Numbered from the stretch's first letter, positions 17,370 to 25,742 are shown. The stretch: DNA of 64,000 nucleotides from 9FT-COMBO-48-23 sp963754385 (GCA_963754385.1 CAVWGE010000005.1:310001-374000), one strand, 5' to 3'. A program made the numbers and translations. The notes: generated by a model not told the origin, from the sequence alone.

Positions 17370-17999
17370 ATGCCAGACTATGCAGCTTTGAAGGAAAAGG
17401 TAGACGAACTGGCAGCGAGAGCCTGGGATATACCGGCTCTTGAGGCCAGAATTAGAAAGCTGTCTGCCGAGGGGATTCCCAAGAAGATACTTAACCCCAA
17501 AGAGATGTTGGCCAACAAGGCGCAAATCCTAGCTCGAGTTCAACTGCGGGCCGAGGAATACAACTTCATTACCAAGAATTGCGCCCAGGGCACAGCGCTT
17601 GCCCTGATGGAAGAATTCGGCCTGGGCAATATGGAGGTTATTAAGGCCTTGACCCCATTTCCCGGTATCGGTGGGACCGGCGAGATATGCGGGGGCATAA
17701 CCGGGAGTCTGATTACCTTTGGGCTTTATTTTGGCGGTGATGACCGGCTGAATTATGAAGCCATGAATAATACTATAATGATTTCCCAGAAATTTATGGC
17801 CTCATTCGAGGGCAAAATAGGTCATATGTATTGTGCTGACATCATCGAGACGGTGATACTTGGGCATAGGTTAAATCCGGGGGAAAGCGAACAGGCCATG
17901 GTGGCCTTCACCAACGAGAAGGGTTTTGAGAAATGTGGCCTGCCTCCGGGCTTAGGTGTCAGGCTTGCCGCTGAGATTATCATCGATAGCATGAAGTGA
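17370..17999 (+). CDS. C_GCAxxG_C_C family protein
   Basis: A 209-residue soluble protein. A helical N-terminus of about 65 residues is followed by the cysteine domain: NCAQGTALALMEEFG (near 72), a Gly-rich segment with GEICGGITGS (near 107), MYCADI (near 153) and KCGLPPG (near 191). These four spaced cysteines fit the C_GCAxxG_C_C family, thought to be redox or metal-cluster proteins and often found beside electron-transfer genes. A good AAGGAGGT Shine-Dalgarno precedes the ATG. It leads the DsrM/DsrK/DsrC-like group, which hints at a redox role with them. The exact biochemical function is not known. Confidence 0.72.
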   Translation: MPDYAALKEKVDELAARAWDIPALEARIRKLSAEGIPKKILNPKEMLANKAQILARVQLRAEEYNFITKNCAQGTALALMEEFGLGNMEVIKALTPFPGIGGTGEICGGITGSLITFGLYFGGDDRLNYEAMNNTIMISQKFMASFEGKIGHMYCADIIETVILGHRLNPGESEQAMVAFTNEKGFEKCGLPPGLGVRLAAEIIIDSMK

Positions 18000-18121
18000 C
18001 GCAATAGGCATTTCACGTTTCGCCCCCTTCCCAGAGGCAAAGTTTTCCAGTGGTTGTTCCATGCAGCGAAGCCAACTGTGGGAGGCGAGTTTATTCTATT
18101 ACTCTGTTCTAGGGAGTTTGT

Positions 18122-19042
18122 ATGTCTGGTATTGTTTGGCATATCTTCGCCTTTGGTGTGATTGGCATTTTTCTGATTGTGGTCACGTATCGTACGTTAG
18201 CCATAGTCAGGTTGCCGGTCCACCTGAGATGGGAACTGGCACCGATACCGCATGAAAAGGGGAAGGGCCGATATGGGGGTTCCTATCTCGAGGAGTATGA
18301 GTGGTGGAATAAGCCGCAACACCGGTCCCGCATCGCGCCAATAGTATATATGGTGATAGAAATCTTTCTGCTGAGGGGTATTTGGCGGCATAACCGCCAG
18401 TTATGGCCCTTGAGCTTTGCATTTCACATGGGCATCTACCTGATTGTGGTGATGCTTTTCTTAAGCGTGATAAACGCCGTGTTCATTATTGCTGAAGTAC
18501 CATTGTATGTCCTGAATGTTTCTCTGGGGGTTGCCTCCGTTTTTGCATTGGGGGGTTATTTGCTCGGGAGCCTGGGTGCTATCGGTCTAATCCTTAAACG
18601 TGCCCTTGATTCCAATCTCAGGCCGTTCAATACCTTCGCAACGTATTTTAATCTCCTGCTTCTGGGTGCGGTCTTTATCAGCGGCGCTTATGCCTGGTTC
18701 TCTTCGCCGGATTTCGCATCGGAAATGAGCCTCTTTATAAAAGGTCTGATTACCCTTGATGCCGGCGTAACACTTACCTTATCAGTATCGCTGCATGTAG
18801 TTATATCGTTATTGTTCGTTCTGTATCTCCCCTGGACAGACATGATTCACTTTATCGCCAAGTACTTCACCTATCATGAGATACGATGGAATGATGCCCC
18901 ACAAGATGAGAAGATGAAAAGAGAGCTGCGCGGTCTTCTGGCTCAGCCGGTTAGCTGGTTGGCTGCCCATATAGAAGCCGACGGCAAGAAAAACTGGGTA
19001 GATATTACCACGAAGAAGACGGGTGATGAAAAAGAAGCTTAA
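18122..19042 (+). CDS. DsrM/NarI-like membrane cytochrome b
   Basis: A 306-residue membrane protein of the nitrate-reductase-gamma/HdrE/DsrM type. About six hydrophobic helices can be drawn, near residues 5-25, 75-93, 100-125, 130-160, 175-200 and 220-245. Histidines in or next to helices (AFHMGIYL, SLHVVISLL, DMIHFIAKYF) are candidates for haem b ligands. Such subunits link the menaquinone pool to an attached Fe-S subunit. Its stop overlaps the start of the DsrK-like gene by about 20 bases, so the two surely form a complex. An N-terminal extension with PIPHEKGKGRYGG is not typical of NarI. The electron direction cannot be told from sequence. Confidence 0.8.
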   Translation: MSGIVWHIFAFGVIGIFLIVVTYRTLAIVRLPVHLRWELAPIPHEKGKGRYGGSYLEEYEWWNKPQHRSRIAPIVYMVIEIFLLRGIWRHNRQLWPLSFAFHMGIYLIVVMLFLSVINAVFIIAEVPLYVLNVSLGVASVFALGGYLLGSLGAIGLILKRALDSNLRPFNTFATYFNLLLLGAVFISGAYAWFSSPDFASEMSLFIKGLITLDAGVTLTLSVSLHVVISLLFVLYLPWTDMIHFIAKYFTYHEIRWNDAPQDEKMKRELRGLLAQPVSWLAAHIEADGKKNWVDITTKKTGDEKEA

Positions 19043-20639
19043 ATTAACCGATATCTCCAAGGGTGGAGATACCCAACTCATCGATATTAATATTGATGAG
19101 CTGATACCATTACCGTCACCCTATGATAAGGTAGAGGAAGTACGCGGGTTCAAGCAACTCACCGAAGACCAGAGAGAAAGACTGGTCTGCAATCTTGACG
19201 GTGTTGTTTCCTATGCGGCTCTGCCCAAGCCGAAGAACAAAGAGGAAGAGAAGAAGTATGTGGAGCAGTTTGTCTCGGGTTTGAAAAAGCTCCTGAGTAA
19301 AGAGAACAACTGGACATTTCTGCAGCCGCTGCTTCTTTCCCTAGATTATTGTGCCCAGTGCCAGACATGCAGTGATGCCTGTCCGATTTATCTTGCCAGC
19401 GGCAAGAATGACCTCTATCGTCCCACCTATCGCTCGGAGATCTTCCGGCGTCTGGTTAATAAATACATCAAGCCCGGCGGCAAGCTGAGGGCAAAGCTCA
19501 CCGGGGGTGATATTGAGCTCAACTGGACAACAATAACCAGGCTGTATGAACTCAGCTATCGTTGTAATCTCTGCCGTCGCTGTGCCCAGTCCTGTCCCAT
19601 GGGTGTTGATAACGCTCTTATCAGCCGTGAGTTGCGCAAGCTCTTCAGCCAGGAATTGGGCTGGGCGCCGAAGGAGCTTCACGAGAAGGGCACTGTACTA
19701 CAGCTCGAGGTCGGCTCCGCCACCGGACTGAGGCCGAATGTCGCCATAGACAACTTGAAGTTTCTGGACGAGGAGTTTACCGAGTCCACCGGTATCGAAG
19801 TCTCGACGCCATGGGACAAGGAAGGGGCTGATATTCTATTAATTCACAGTGCCGGTGACATTATCTCCTTCCCCGAGAGCCCGATCTCATTTACCATCTT
19901 GTGCAATGCCGCCGGACTCAACTGGACGCTCTCATCGGAGATACCGGGATACGACGGTATCAACTATGGCGTGTTCTATGACGATGTCCAGCTGGCTAGG
20001 GTCGCTACCAGGCATGCCCAGATTGCCAGAAAGCTTAAGGTAAAAAAGATAGTCATGGGGGAGTGCGGACACCAGCACAAAGCCCTGATGACGGTAGCCG
20101 ACAGGGTGCTTATCGGAGACCTGAATATACCACGGGAGAATGTGATGACTTTCCTGGAAAACATCGTTTTCAGCGGTAAGATTAAGTTTGACCCGTCAAA
20201 GAACGATTTCCCGGTGACGCTTCACGACCCCTGCAATCTGGTGAGAAACCTGGGCGTAGTTGAGCCACAGCGCCGAATTCTGCGCTATCTCTGCCCCCAG
20301 TTCCGTGAGATGACGCCTCATGGAATAGACAATTATTGTTGCGGTGGTGGCGGTGGCTTAAGCGTGATGTCCGATGTCAACTTCACCGATTGGAAGGTTT
20401 TCGTTGCCGGCAGGATGAAATTCAAACAAATTCTTGATGCCTTTAGTGACCAGCCCGGTCCGGAGGTAAAGAAATACCTATGTGCACCTTGCTTAAACTG
20501 CAAGCTGCAATTCCGGGATATGTTAGAGTACTACGGGGCGCTGGAAAACTCGGGCATTATTTGCGGCGGTCTTGCTGAATTAATTGTCAATGCCATGGTT
20601 GATATTAAGAAGCCTTTCATTACATGGGAAGAACATTAA
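19026..20639 (+). CDS. DsrK/HdrD-like (Fe-S)-binding protein
   Basis: A 537-residue cytoplasmic Fe-S protein. Two 4Fe-4S ferredoxin sites are seen, CAQCQTCSDACPIY (near 113) and CNLCRRCAQSCPMG (near 180). The C-terminal half has a CCG domain: DPCNLVRNLG, NYCCGGGGG and APCLNCKLQF, which bind the non-cubane cluster of HdrB/HdrD. NYCCGGGGG in this spacing is typical of DsrK, whose special cluster reduces the DsrC trisulfide. The first CCG repeat is degenerate. I chose the ATG at 19026; a GTG at 19023 is also in frame. Next to the DsrM-like gene and upstream of dsrC, which strongly supports a DsrMK-type module. Confidence 0.85.
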   Translation: MKKKLKLTDISKGGDTQLIDINIDELIPLPSPYDKVEEVRGFKQLTEDQRERLVCNLDGVVSYAALPKPKNKEEEKKYVEQFVSGLKKLLSKENNWTFLQPLLLSLDYCAQCQTCSDACPIYLASGKNDLYRPTYRSEIFRRLVNKYIKPGGKLRAKLTGGDIELNWTTITRLYELSYRCNLCRRCAQSCPMGVDNALISRELRKLFSQELGWAPKELHEKGTVLQLEVGSATGLRPNVAIDNLKFLDEEFTESTGIEVSTPWDKEGADILLIHSAGDIISFPESPISFTILCNAAGLNWTLSSEIPGYDGINYGVFYDDVQLARVATRHAQIARKLKVKKIVMGECGHQHKALMTVADRVLIGDLNIPRENVMTFLENIVFSGKIKFDPSKNDFPVTLHDPCNLVRNLGVVEPQRRILRYLCPQFREMTPHGIDNYCCGGGGGLSVMSDVNFTDWKVFVAGRMKFKQILDAFSDQPGPEVKKYLCAPCLNCKLQFRDMLEYYGALENSGIICGGLAELIVNAMVDIKKPFITWEEH

Positions 20640-20720
20640 AGGGACTATACTAGCAGCGTTGCTTTGATTATTCTTTGTGATATACTATTAAGTCAAGCCT
20701 TTATAAAGGGGTGCAAGAAC

Positions 20721-20888
20721 ATGTCGCAAGAAAGTAAATTTAATAATGGTCATGGTGTAGCCGGCTTTGGGGGCTTTATTTGGTTTGCTGGCTGGTTATT
20801 TACTATTGCTTATGCCAATCTGGTCTGGTGGAAGATTATACTTGCTCTGGTGGTTTGGCCGTACTATCTGGGTTTGGCGGTCAGATAA
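20721..20888 (+). CDS. small membrane protein (55 residues)
   Basis: A 55-residue protein starting at the ATG at 20721 (MSQESKFNNGHG...), with a hydrophobic stretch from about residue 17 to 52 that could form two helices. It lies between the DsrK-like gene and dsrC on the same strand. I do not recognise a family. Its place suggests a small subunit or assembly partner of the membrane complex, but this is context only. A longer frame from 20664 lacks a sensible start. Confidence 0.5.
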   Translation: MSQESKFNNGHGVAGFGGFIWFAGWLFTIAYANLVWWKIILALVVWPYYLGLAVR

Positions 20889-20989
20889 ACACCTTTAAAT
20901 ACTTTGGTCGGAAACTGCCCCTTGCTTCCGGCATTTTGGTAGAGTGGTGGCATGAAAGATAATGACTGTCCAATAGGAGGTTGATTTTT

Positions 20990-21307
20990 ATGGCACAAAT
21001 GGAACTAGCCGGCGAAATGTATGAGGTTGATGAGAATGGCTTTATGCAGGAAACCGCAAGATGGGCCGAAGATGTTGCTAGAGCCTATGCGGCATTAGAA
21101 GGTGTAAACGAAGTAACCGCAGACCACTGGACGGCAATTAAATACCTGAGAGGTTATTACCTCGAAAACGGTATTTGTCCGATGATAAGAAGGCTTATCA
21201 AGGAAACAGGTTTCAACCTGAGTCGACTCTATGAACTTTTTCCGCAGGGACCTGCGAACTCCGCATGTAAGTGGGCAGGAGTACCCAAGCCAACAGGATG
21301 CGTATAA
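20990..21307 (+). CDS. dsrC: DsrC/TusE family sulfur-carrier protein
   Basis: A 105-residue DsrC-type protein. It has the start motif GxxYEVDExGFM, the TADHW...IKYLRGYY helix region and the C-terminal arm ending CKWAGVPKPTGCV. Both conserved cysteines are present (C93 and C104, eleven apart). This marks a true DsrC that can form the intramolecular trisulfide, rather than a TusE or RspA form. In sulfite reducers DsrC carries sulfur from DsrAB to DsrMK; here no dsrAB is in the window. The ATG at 20990 follows AGGAGG by 9 bases; the TTG at 20981 is rejected. Confidence 0.92.
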   Translation: MAQMELAGEMYEVDENGFMQETARWAEDVARAYAALEGVNEVTADHWTAIKYLRGYYLENGICPMIRRLIKETGFNLSRLYELFPQGPANSACKWAGVPKPTGCV

Positions 21308-21439
21308 ATTCGGGCACCTGCCGGTCTAAGTTAACTTTTTAGTAATTAGCTAACAGCTTCCCCCACAGTTCAAGAAGCAAATGTAACACTTTATGATTTC
21401 AATTAAAATATAGCTGATTAACCTGTTAGGAGGTGGGTT

Positions 21440-21943
21440 GTGGACAAAACCAGTGAAAACTTGCAAGCTGCTTTTGCCGGTGAGAGCCAGGCCAGCCGAA
21501 AGTATCTGTATTTCGCTGAGAAAGCCGAAGAGGAGGGGTACGAGCAAATAGCCAGGCTGTTCCGCGCCGCGTCAGACGCCGAGACAGTCCACGCCCGTAA
21601 CCATCTGAAGGTTATGCAGGGCGTAAAGTCGACCAGGGACAACCTTCAAGATGCGATCGGCGGCGAGAATTACGAGTTCACCGAGATGTATCCCACCTTC
21701 ATAAAACAGGCTGAGGCTGAAGGTGATAAGAAAGCTAAGGGCAGCTTCGACCTGGCAAACAAAGTTGAGCAGATTCATCACAGGCTATATCAGAGTGCCC
21801 TCACCATGCTGGAAAAGGGCCAGGCTATGACTGAGAAATCCGTCTACGTCTGCCAGGTCTGTGGCAATACGGTCGAGGGCGAGGCTCCTGATAAATGTCC
21901 CATCTGCGGAGCGCCCAAGAAAATGTTCAAGCGAATCGATTAG
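21440..21943 (+). CDS. rubrerythrin
   Basis: A 167-residue non-haem diiron peroxidase that reduces hydrogen peroxide in anaerobes. The four-helix domain has the ligand glutamates in FAGESQASRKY, AEKAEEEGYEQ and DAETVHARNHL, and again in KQAEAEGDKKA and KVEQIHHRLY. The C-terminal rubredoxin-like domain has CQVCG...CPICGAPK. The start is GTG at 21440 after AGGAGGTG. It follows the DsrC gene by 132 bases and probably has its own promoter. Ends convergently with the methyltransferase gene at 21981. Confidence 0.95.
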   Translation: MDKTSENLQAAFAGESQASRKYLYFAEKAEEEGYEQIARLFRAASDAETVHARNHLKVMQGVKSTRDNLQDAIGGENYEFTEMYPTFIKQAEAEGDKKAKGSFDLANKVEQIHHRLYQSALTMLEKGQAMTEKSVYVCQVCGNTVEGEAPDKCPICGAPKKMFKRID

Positions 21944-21980
21944 GACCATTGATAAGCTATACTTATTTTGCAGCAATTGG

Positions 21981-22754
21981 CTATTTCGTTCCGTAGATAA
22001 TTCCGATGGCCCCGACCATAAAGGGGAGTTTTAATAGTGCGGGAATAAAGCCGGCGCCGCTGGTGTCGGCAAATTTTACGTCTTGGATACCCCAGCTACG
22101 GATGGTTGCAAGTAAATCGTCGATTTCACCATATATTCCTTTGACAAGAAATAAATCCTGAAAAGCGAAAACTCCATCTTTTTTCACCACCCTTAATGCC
22201 TCCCTGATAACCTCCCTTTTATTCCGGGAGTCCTTTACTTCGTGGAAGACGAAATTACTGACAACTGCATCAAAATAATTGTCTTCGAAAGGTAATGATG
22301 AAGCGCTGGCCTTCCTGAAAGCCGTCTGTGCTGCCACATCTTCAATCTCCGCATTCCTCTCGCAGGCCTCTTTTGAATATCCCCATTTCCCTCCCCAGTA
22401 ATCAATCCCGGTAACCAGGGCTTGCGGGTATTTCTTAGCCAGTTTAATCACAGTAGCCGCATTTCCACAACCGATATCTAGTGCCTTCCCCTTCCCATGC
22501 CATTTCAGGTAGTCCAGCACCAAATCACGGATCTTTGTCTGTAAATCTCCGCCGGCGGGTGAGAACTTAAAATAGGCATAAGCAAAATAGGCAAAAATTA
22601 TGAGGAAAAATACGGCTGCTATAATGAATAAATGGGACACCACGGATAGTCCTAAGAAAAATAACGCCGTTGCCGCCGGCATATAGAGCAACCACTTTGA
22701 AACCCAGTTGCCGTAATTCGCTTTCTTGGCATCTTTTTGGCTCATTTGTCCCAT
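21981..22754 (-). CDS. class I SAM-dependent methyltransferase with N-terminal membrane anchor
   Basis: A 257-residue protein. Residues 20-65 hold two hydrophobic helices (the second is IIAAVFFLIIFAYFAYAYF). The rest is a Rossmann methyltransferase: KALDIGCGNAATVIKLAKK (motif I, near 95), VTGIDYWGG, and DAVVSNFVFHEV (motif IV). The substrate is unknown; membrane anchoring suggests a lipid, quinone or other hydrophobic molecule. No co-directional partner overlaps it. The ATG at 22754 follows a GGATGGGAC stretch. Confidence 0.82.
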   Translation of the reverse strand: MGQMSQKDAKKANYGNWVSKWLLYMPAATALFFLGLSVVSHLFIIAAVFFLIIFAYFAYAYFKFSPAGGDLQTKIRDLVLDYLKWHGKGKALDIGCGNAATVIKLAKKYPQALVTGIDYWGGKWGYSKEACERNAEIEDVAAQTAFRKASASSLPFEDNYFDAVVSNFVFHEVKDSRNKREVIREALRVVKKDGVFAFQDLFLVKGIYGEIDDLLATIRSWGIQDVKFADTSGAGFIPALLKLPFMVGAIGIIYGTK

Positions 22755-22789
22755 CCTTTGAAGCTAATTTGTGGTGAAGATATATTGAG

Positions 22790-22844
22790 TGGTGGGCGAT
22801 AGTGGGTTTGAACCACTGACCTCCTGTGTGTAAGACAGGTGCTC
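22790..22844 (-). pseudogene. 3' fragment of a tRNA-Val(TAC) gene
   Basis: A 55-base stretch matches the 3' three-quarters of the intact tRNA-Val(TAC) at 24319-24393: end of the D arm (GAGC), anticodon arm with loop CTTACAC, T arm and acceptor with encoded CCA. The 5' acceptor strand and most of the D arm are missing. It differs at about five sites, two of which keep the anticodon stem paired (CCTGT/ACAGG against CCTGC/GCAGG). It therefore comes from a related tRNA rather than from simple decay. It abuts the stop codon of the phosphoesterase gene at 22845. Confidence 0.85.
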
Positions 22845-24227
22845 TTATTGCCAACTGCCTGTTTTCAGGTCGATAGTAATGTTGTTATCAGGTGGTTCTA
22901 GGTCATTCCACAGACCGATAACCAAGCCCTTGCGGAAAGTAACCACGACCCAGCCAGGTATACTCAGCCCTTTACTTTGTAGGGCCTCCTGGCCCGGTGG
23001 AAGATTCTCGTCACCGGCGTAATGAGCTAGGAAAGCCTGAGCAACCTGCTTGGCGAGGTTTTCCGCTTCAGTGCGGTCAACCTTGTAACCCATTATAGCG
23101 TGGGTGGCGATGCCCTCTATGCCACTCTGCACGTACGCTCTGGCATACTCTTGAAAATCAGCAGGATGTGAGCGTATTGATTCTATATGTTTGGTTTGCA
23201 CCGCAGCTTTTTGCGCGGCGTCTATGTTTACGATACGGTAAGGTGCAGGATAGGTGACCAGAGAGCCGGTTTCAATATCGAAGACGAACTTATTTGTTTC
23301 CGGCCAGCGTGCCACGGTTATATCCTGCGCATGGTAATGGCCGGTAAAGACGAGGCGCGCGTTGTACATCGCCAGCAACTTCGAGACTGCAGGGAAATCA
23401 TCTAGTACGTATTCGCCGTAATTCTTTTCCTGTCCGACGTAATGCTCGACGATGCCGTGATGAAGCATCACAATAACCGCCTTCTTTTCTCTGGCGGCTT
23501 TCTCTAGCATCTCTTCAACCCATTGTAAGGTAGCAGCGCTGAATTTGCCATCGGTGATGGGCTCTTCATTCTCTATGTTTTCTGCATAGCGACAAGAATC
23601 GAGGGCAAGCAGCCACAGTCCGGCTTGCGGCTCGGCTACATAACTGAGCGAAGCGGGGTCACGGTAGAGCGCTTCTTCGTATCCGAATTCACCATATGTC
23701 TGCACGAACTCTGCCGGCGTTATATTAGGCACGCGTTCGGCCTTATCGCCGATGTATTTAAATGAGTGGCCATTCATGATATCGTGGTTGCCCGGCACCA
23801 CGTACACCTGTTTCCCACTGGCTTCCAGCTGGCGCAGATAACCTGCTACCAGCTCATGCGAGACGCGCTCACCGTCTTTCGTCAGGTCGCCCGCCACCAA
23901 GACAAAACTGGCTTTCTCCTTTTCTATTGCGGCAACAGCCGCCTCCATGATTTCCGTACTTTCTCTAAGAAGCTTCCGGTCATTAACCAGGTAGTCTTCG
24001 AATGCCTTCCCCTCGGTTCCCAGCGTAGGGTCGTATATGTGTGGATCGCTGAAAACGACGAAGCTCGTTTCAGGATAGGCTGGTACTGCTTCCAGCAGCG
24101 TACGTAAGGCGGCATCGGACTCGTACTTGAATCTCGACTCGACTTCCTGCCCAGCCGAACAGGCAATCACGCCGGTCAACAGGAATACACAGAGCGCTAT
24201 GTGGAATATTTTCAGCAGTGCTCTCAT
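22845..24227 (-). CDS. lipoprotein metallophosphoesterase
   Basis: A 460-residue extracellular calcineurin-like phosphoesterase. The N-terminus has a signal peptide with lipobox VIAC (Cys at about residue 23). The dimetal motifs are in order: DPH in VVFSDPHIYD, GD in VLVAGDLTKDG, GNHD in VVPGNHDIMN, HH in VMLHHGIVEHY, and GHYH in FTGHYHAQD. Likely a phosphodiesterase or phosphatase anchored on the outer face of the membrane; the substrate is unknown. The gene sits alone between an intact tRNA-Val gene and a 3' fragment of one, and its stop codon touches the fragment. It may have arrived by integration at a tRNA. Confidence 0.9.
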   Translation of the reverse strand: MRALLKIFHIALCVFLLTGVIACSAGQEVESRFKYESDAALRTLLEAVPAYPETSFVVFSDPHIYDPTLGTEGKAFEDYLVNDRKLLRESTEIMEAAVAAIEKEKASFVLVAGDLTKDGERVSHELVAGYLRQLEASGKQVYVVPGNHDIMNGHSFKYIGDKAERVPNITPAEFVQTYGEFGYEEALYRDPASLSYVAEPQAGLWLLALDSCRYAENIENEEPITDGKFSAATLQWVEEMLEKAAREKKAVIVMLHHGIVEHYVGQEKNYGEYVLDDFPAVSKLLAMYNARLVFTGHYHAQDITVARWPETNKFVFDIETGSLVTYPAPYRIVNIDAAQKAAVQTKHIESIRSHPADFQEYARAYVQSGIEGIATHAIMGYKVDRTEAENLAKQVAQAFLAHYAGDENLPPGQEALQSKGLSIPGWVVVTFRKGLVIGLWNDLEPPDNNITIDLKTGSWQ

Positions 24228-24318
24228 CTGCTACCCTCCTGTGTTCAACTGCTTTTGAGGAGGATTATACTATACTTGGCACCTATTGAGCACCTGCATG
24301 AGTCGTGGCTACAATAAA

Positions 24319-24393
24319 TGGTGGGCGATAGTGGATTTGAACCACTGACCCCCTGCGTGTAAAGCAGGTGCTCTAACCACTGAGCTAATCGCC
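24319..24393 (-). tRNA. tRNA-Val(TAC)
   Basis: A full cloverleaf with acceptor GGGCGAT/ATCGCCC, anticodon stem CCTGC/GCAGG with loop TTTACAC (anticodon TAC), T loop TTCAAAT and encoded CCA. Last of a four-tRNA cluster read on the minus strand. Confidence 0.96.
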
Positions 24394-24397
24394 CAAT

Positions 24398-24474
24398 ATG
24401 GTACGCCTGGTGAGATTTGAACCCACGACCTCAGCCTCCGCAGGGCTGCGCTCTATCCGCTGAGCTACAGGCGC
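24398..24474 (-). tRNA. tRNA-Arg(GCG)
   Basis: Acceptor GCGCCTG/CAGGCGT, anticodon stem CAGCC/GGCTG with loop CTGCGGA (anticodon GCG), and encoded CCA. Most bacteria read CGN with an ACG anticodon edited to inosine, so GCG is less common. The reading is clear in the sequence. Confidence 0.95.
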
Positions 24475-24475
24475 A

Positions 24476-24561
24476 TGGTGCCGAAGGTGGGATTTGAACC
24501 CACATGTCCTTAAGGACACTACGCCCTGAACGTAGCGCGTCTGCCATTCCGCCACTTCGGC
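24476..24561 (-). tRNA. tRNA-Leu(CAG)
   Basis: Acceptor GCCGAAG/CTTCGGC, anticodon stem CTACG/CGTAG with loop TTCAGGG (anticodon CAG), a long variable arm (GTGTCCTTAAGGACAT) as expected for class II, and encoded CCA. Confidence 0.96.
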
Positions 24562-24562
24562 A

Positions 24563-24635
24563 TGGGCAGTACTGGGTTTGAACCAGTGACCTCTTGCGTG
24601 TGAAGCAAGCGCTCTAACCGCTGAGCTAACCGCCC
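24563..24635 (-). tRNA. tRNA-Val(CAC)
   Basis: Acceptor GGGCGGT/ACTGCCC, anticodon stem CTTGC/GCAAG with loop TTCACAC (anticodon CAC). CCA is not encoded: the next gene, tRNA-Leu, starts two bases further on. First tRNA of the cluster in the direction of transcription. Confidence 0.95.
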
Positions 24636-24842
24636 GAAATCGTATCTATTTTAGCCCTAAAAGCCAGCTTTGTAAACATAGCCCTTTGCTTTGCCAGAAT
24701 CTTTCACCGACCTGAGAATTTTGCTCCACGGTTACCAGCTCTGCGCCGCTAACTATAGCCGTATTAAGAAAAACATACACAAAATCCGTATCTGCTTAAC
24801 AAATAGTTGAGCTTCAGCAGTATTAAGGCTAAAATTCAGACG

Positions 24843-25499
24843 ATGCATAAGCTTCTTCTGTTAGTCCTGGTTTTGCTTTCGTTTATGGCGGGCTGCGCTC
24901 TAGAGTCAGAGCCTGCCTTTATATCGCCTCCGACGGCAGATTTTGCCGCCAGTCCGGAAGAGGGGATAGCTCCTTTGAAAGTTACCTTCAATGATTTATC
25001 CACGGGTGATGTTACTCGCTGGCATTGGGACTTCGGTGATGGACAGTTCAGCAATGAATCAGAACCTGGTCATAATTATGCGATAGCCGGGGACTACACC
25101 GTTTCGCTGGCAGTAATGGGTCCGGGCGGAAGTGACGTAGAGACAAAAGTCGAATACATAAAAGCGGGCAGCGGGGTTATAAGCTGGGAAGAAGCAGGCA
25201 GTTATATCGGCCAGCATAAAGTGGTCGAAGGGACAATCGTTGGGACACATTATGCGGCAGACACGAAAAGCCAGCCTACCTTCCTCGATTTTCATAAGCC
25301 TTATCAAAGCTATTTCAAATGTATAATCTGGGGTCGCGACAGGGAAAAGTTCATAAAAGAGTTTCCGCCCAATCCTGAAAGCTACTTCCTGGATAAACAC
25401 GTTCAAATCACCGGTCTGCTCGAGGAATATCCTGAAGGGTCGGGCATACCGGAGATAGTCCTCAGAGCCCCATCTCAGATTAGGGTCATCGGAGAATAA
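24843..25499 (+). CDS. PKD-domain lipoprotein with OB-fold-like C-terminus
   Basis: A 218-residue surface lipoprotein. The ATG at 24843 gives a signal peptide with lipobox MAGC; a start at 24807 would put 12 extra residues ahead of it. Residues 35-115 form a PKD domain (PTADFAASPEEGIAPLKV, WHWDFGDG, AGDYTVSL). Residues 125-218 read like an OB-fold (VVEGTIVGT, FLDFHKPY, HVQITGLLEEY), as seen in some nuclease-associated proteins, but no nuclease domain is present. The role is unknown; adhesion or binding of a small ligand is possible. It lies next to the tRNA cluster and is followed by a decayed tRNA-Gly piece. Confidence 0.72.
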   Translation: MHKLLLLVLVLLSFMAGCALESEPAFISPPTADFAASPEEGIAPLKVTFNDLSTGDVTRWHWDFGDGQFSNESEPGHNYAIAGDYTVSLAVMGPGGSDVETKVEYIKAGSGVISWEEAGSYIGQHKVVEGTIVGTHYAADTKSQPTFLDFHKPYQSYFKCIIWGRDREKFIKEFPPNPESYFLDKHVQITGLLEEYPEGSGIPEIVLRAPSQIRVIGE

Positions 25500-25517
25500 C
25501 TGGCTCCATGAGTAGGT

Positions 25518-25557
25518 CACCTGGAAGGCAAGGGCTCTATCACTGAGTTACTTCCGT
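25518..25557 (-). pseudogene. 5' remnant of a tRNA-Gly(TCC)-like gene
   Basis: On the minus strand CGGAAGTAACTCAGTGATAG continues into AGCCCTTGCCTTCCAG. This matches the 5' acceptor strand, D arm and anticodon loop (CTTCCAG) of a glycine tRNA. The 3' side of the anticodon stem no longer pairs, and the T arm is missing. The gap 25500-25742 otherwise holds only a possible TATACT box near 25680. Confidence 0.55.
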
Positions 25558-25742
25558 CAAAGCTTGTGTCCATTTGCACCGCAAGACTGTAGCTAGCCTG
25601 CCAGCAAGATGCAATCTTAAGGACTAAAGTTATAGCTATCTACCTAACTTACTTATTGATGTTTGACAGCACTCTAACGTATACTATTTATAATAGCAAC
25701 GTGGAATGAAGGTGACTCTACGAACACAGATAACAAGCCGTT

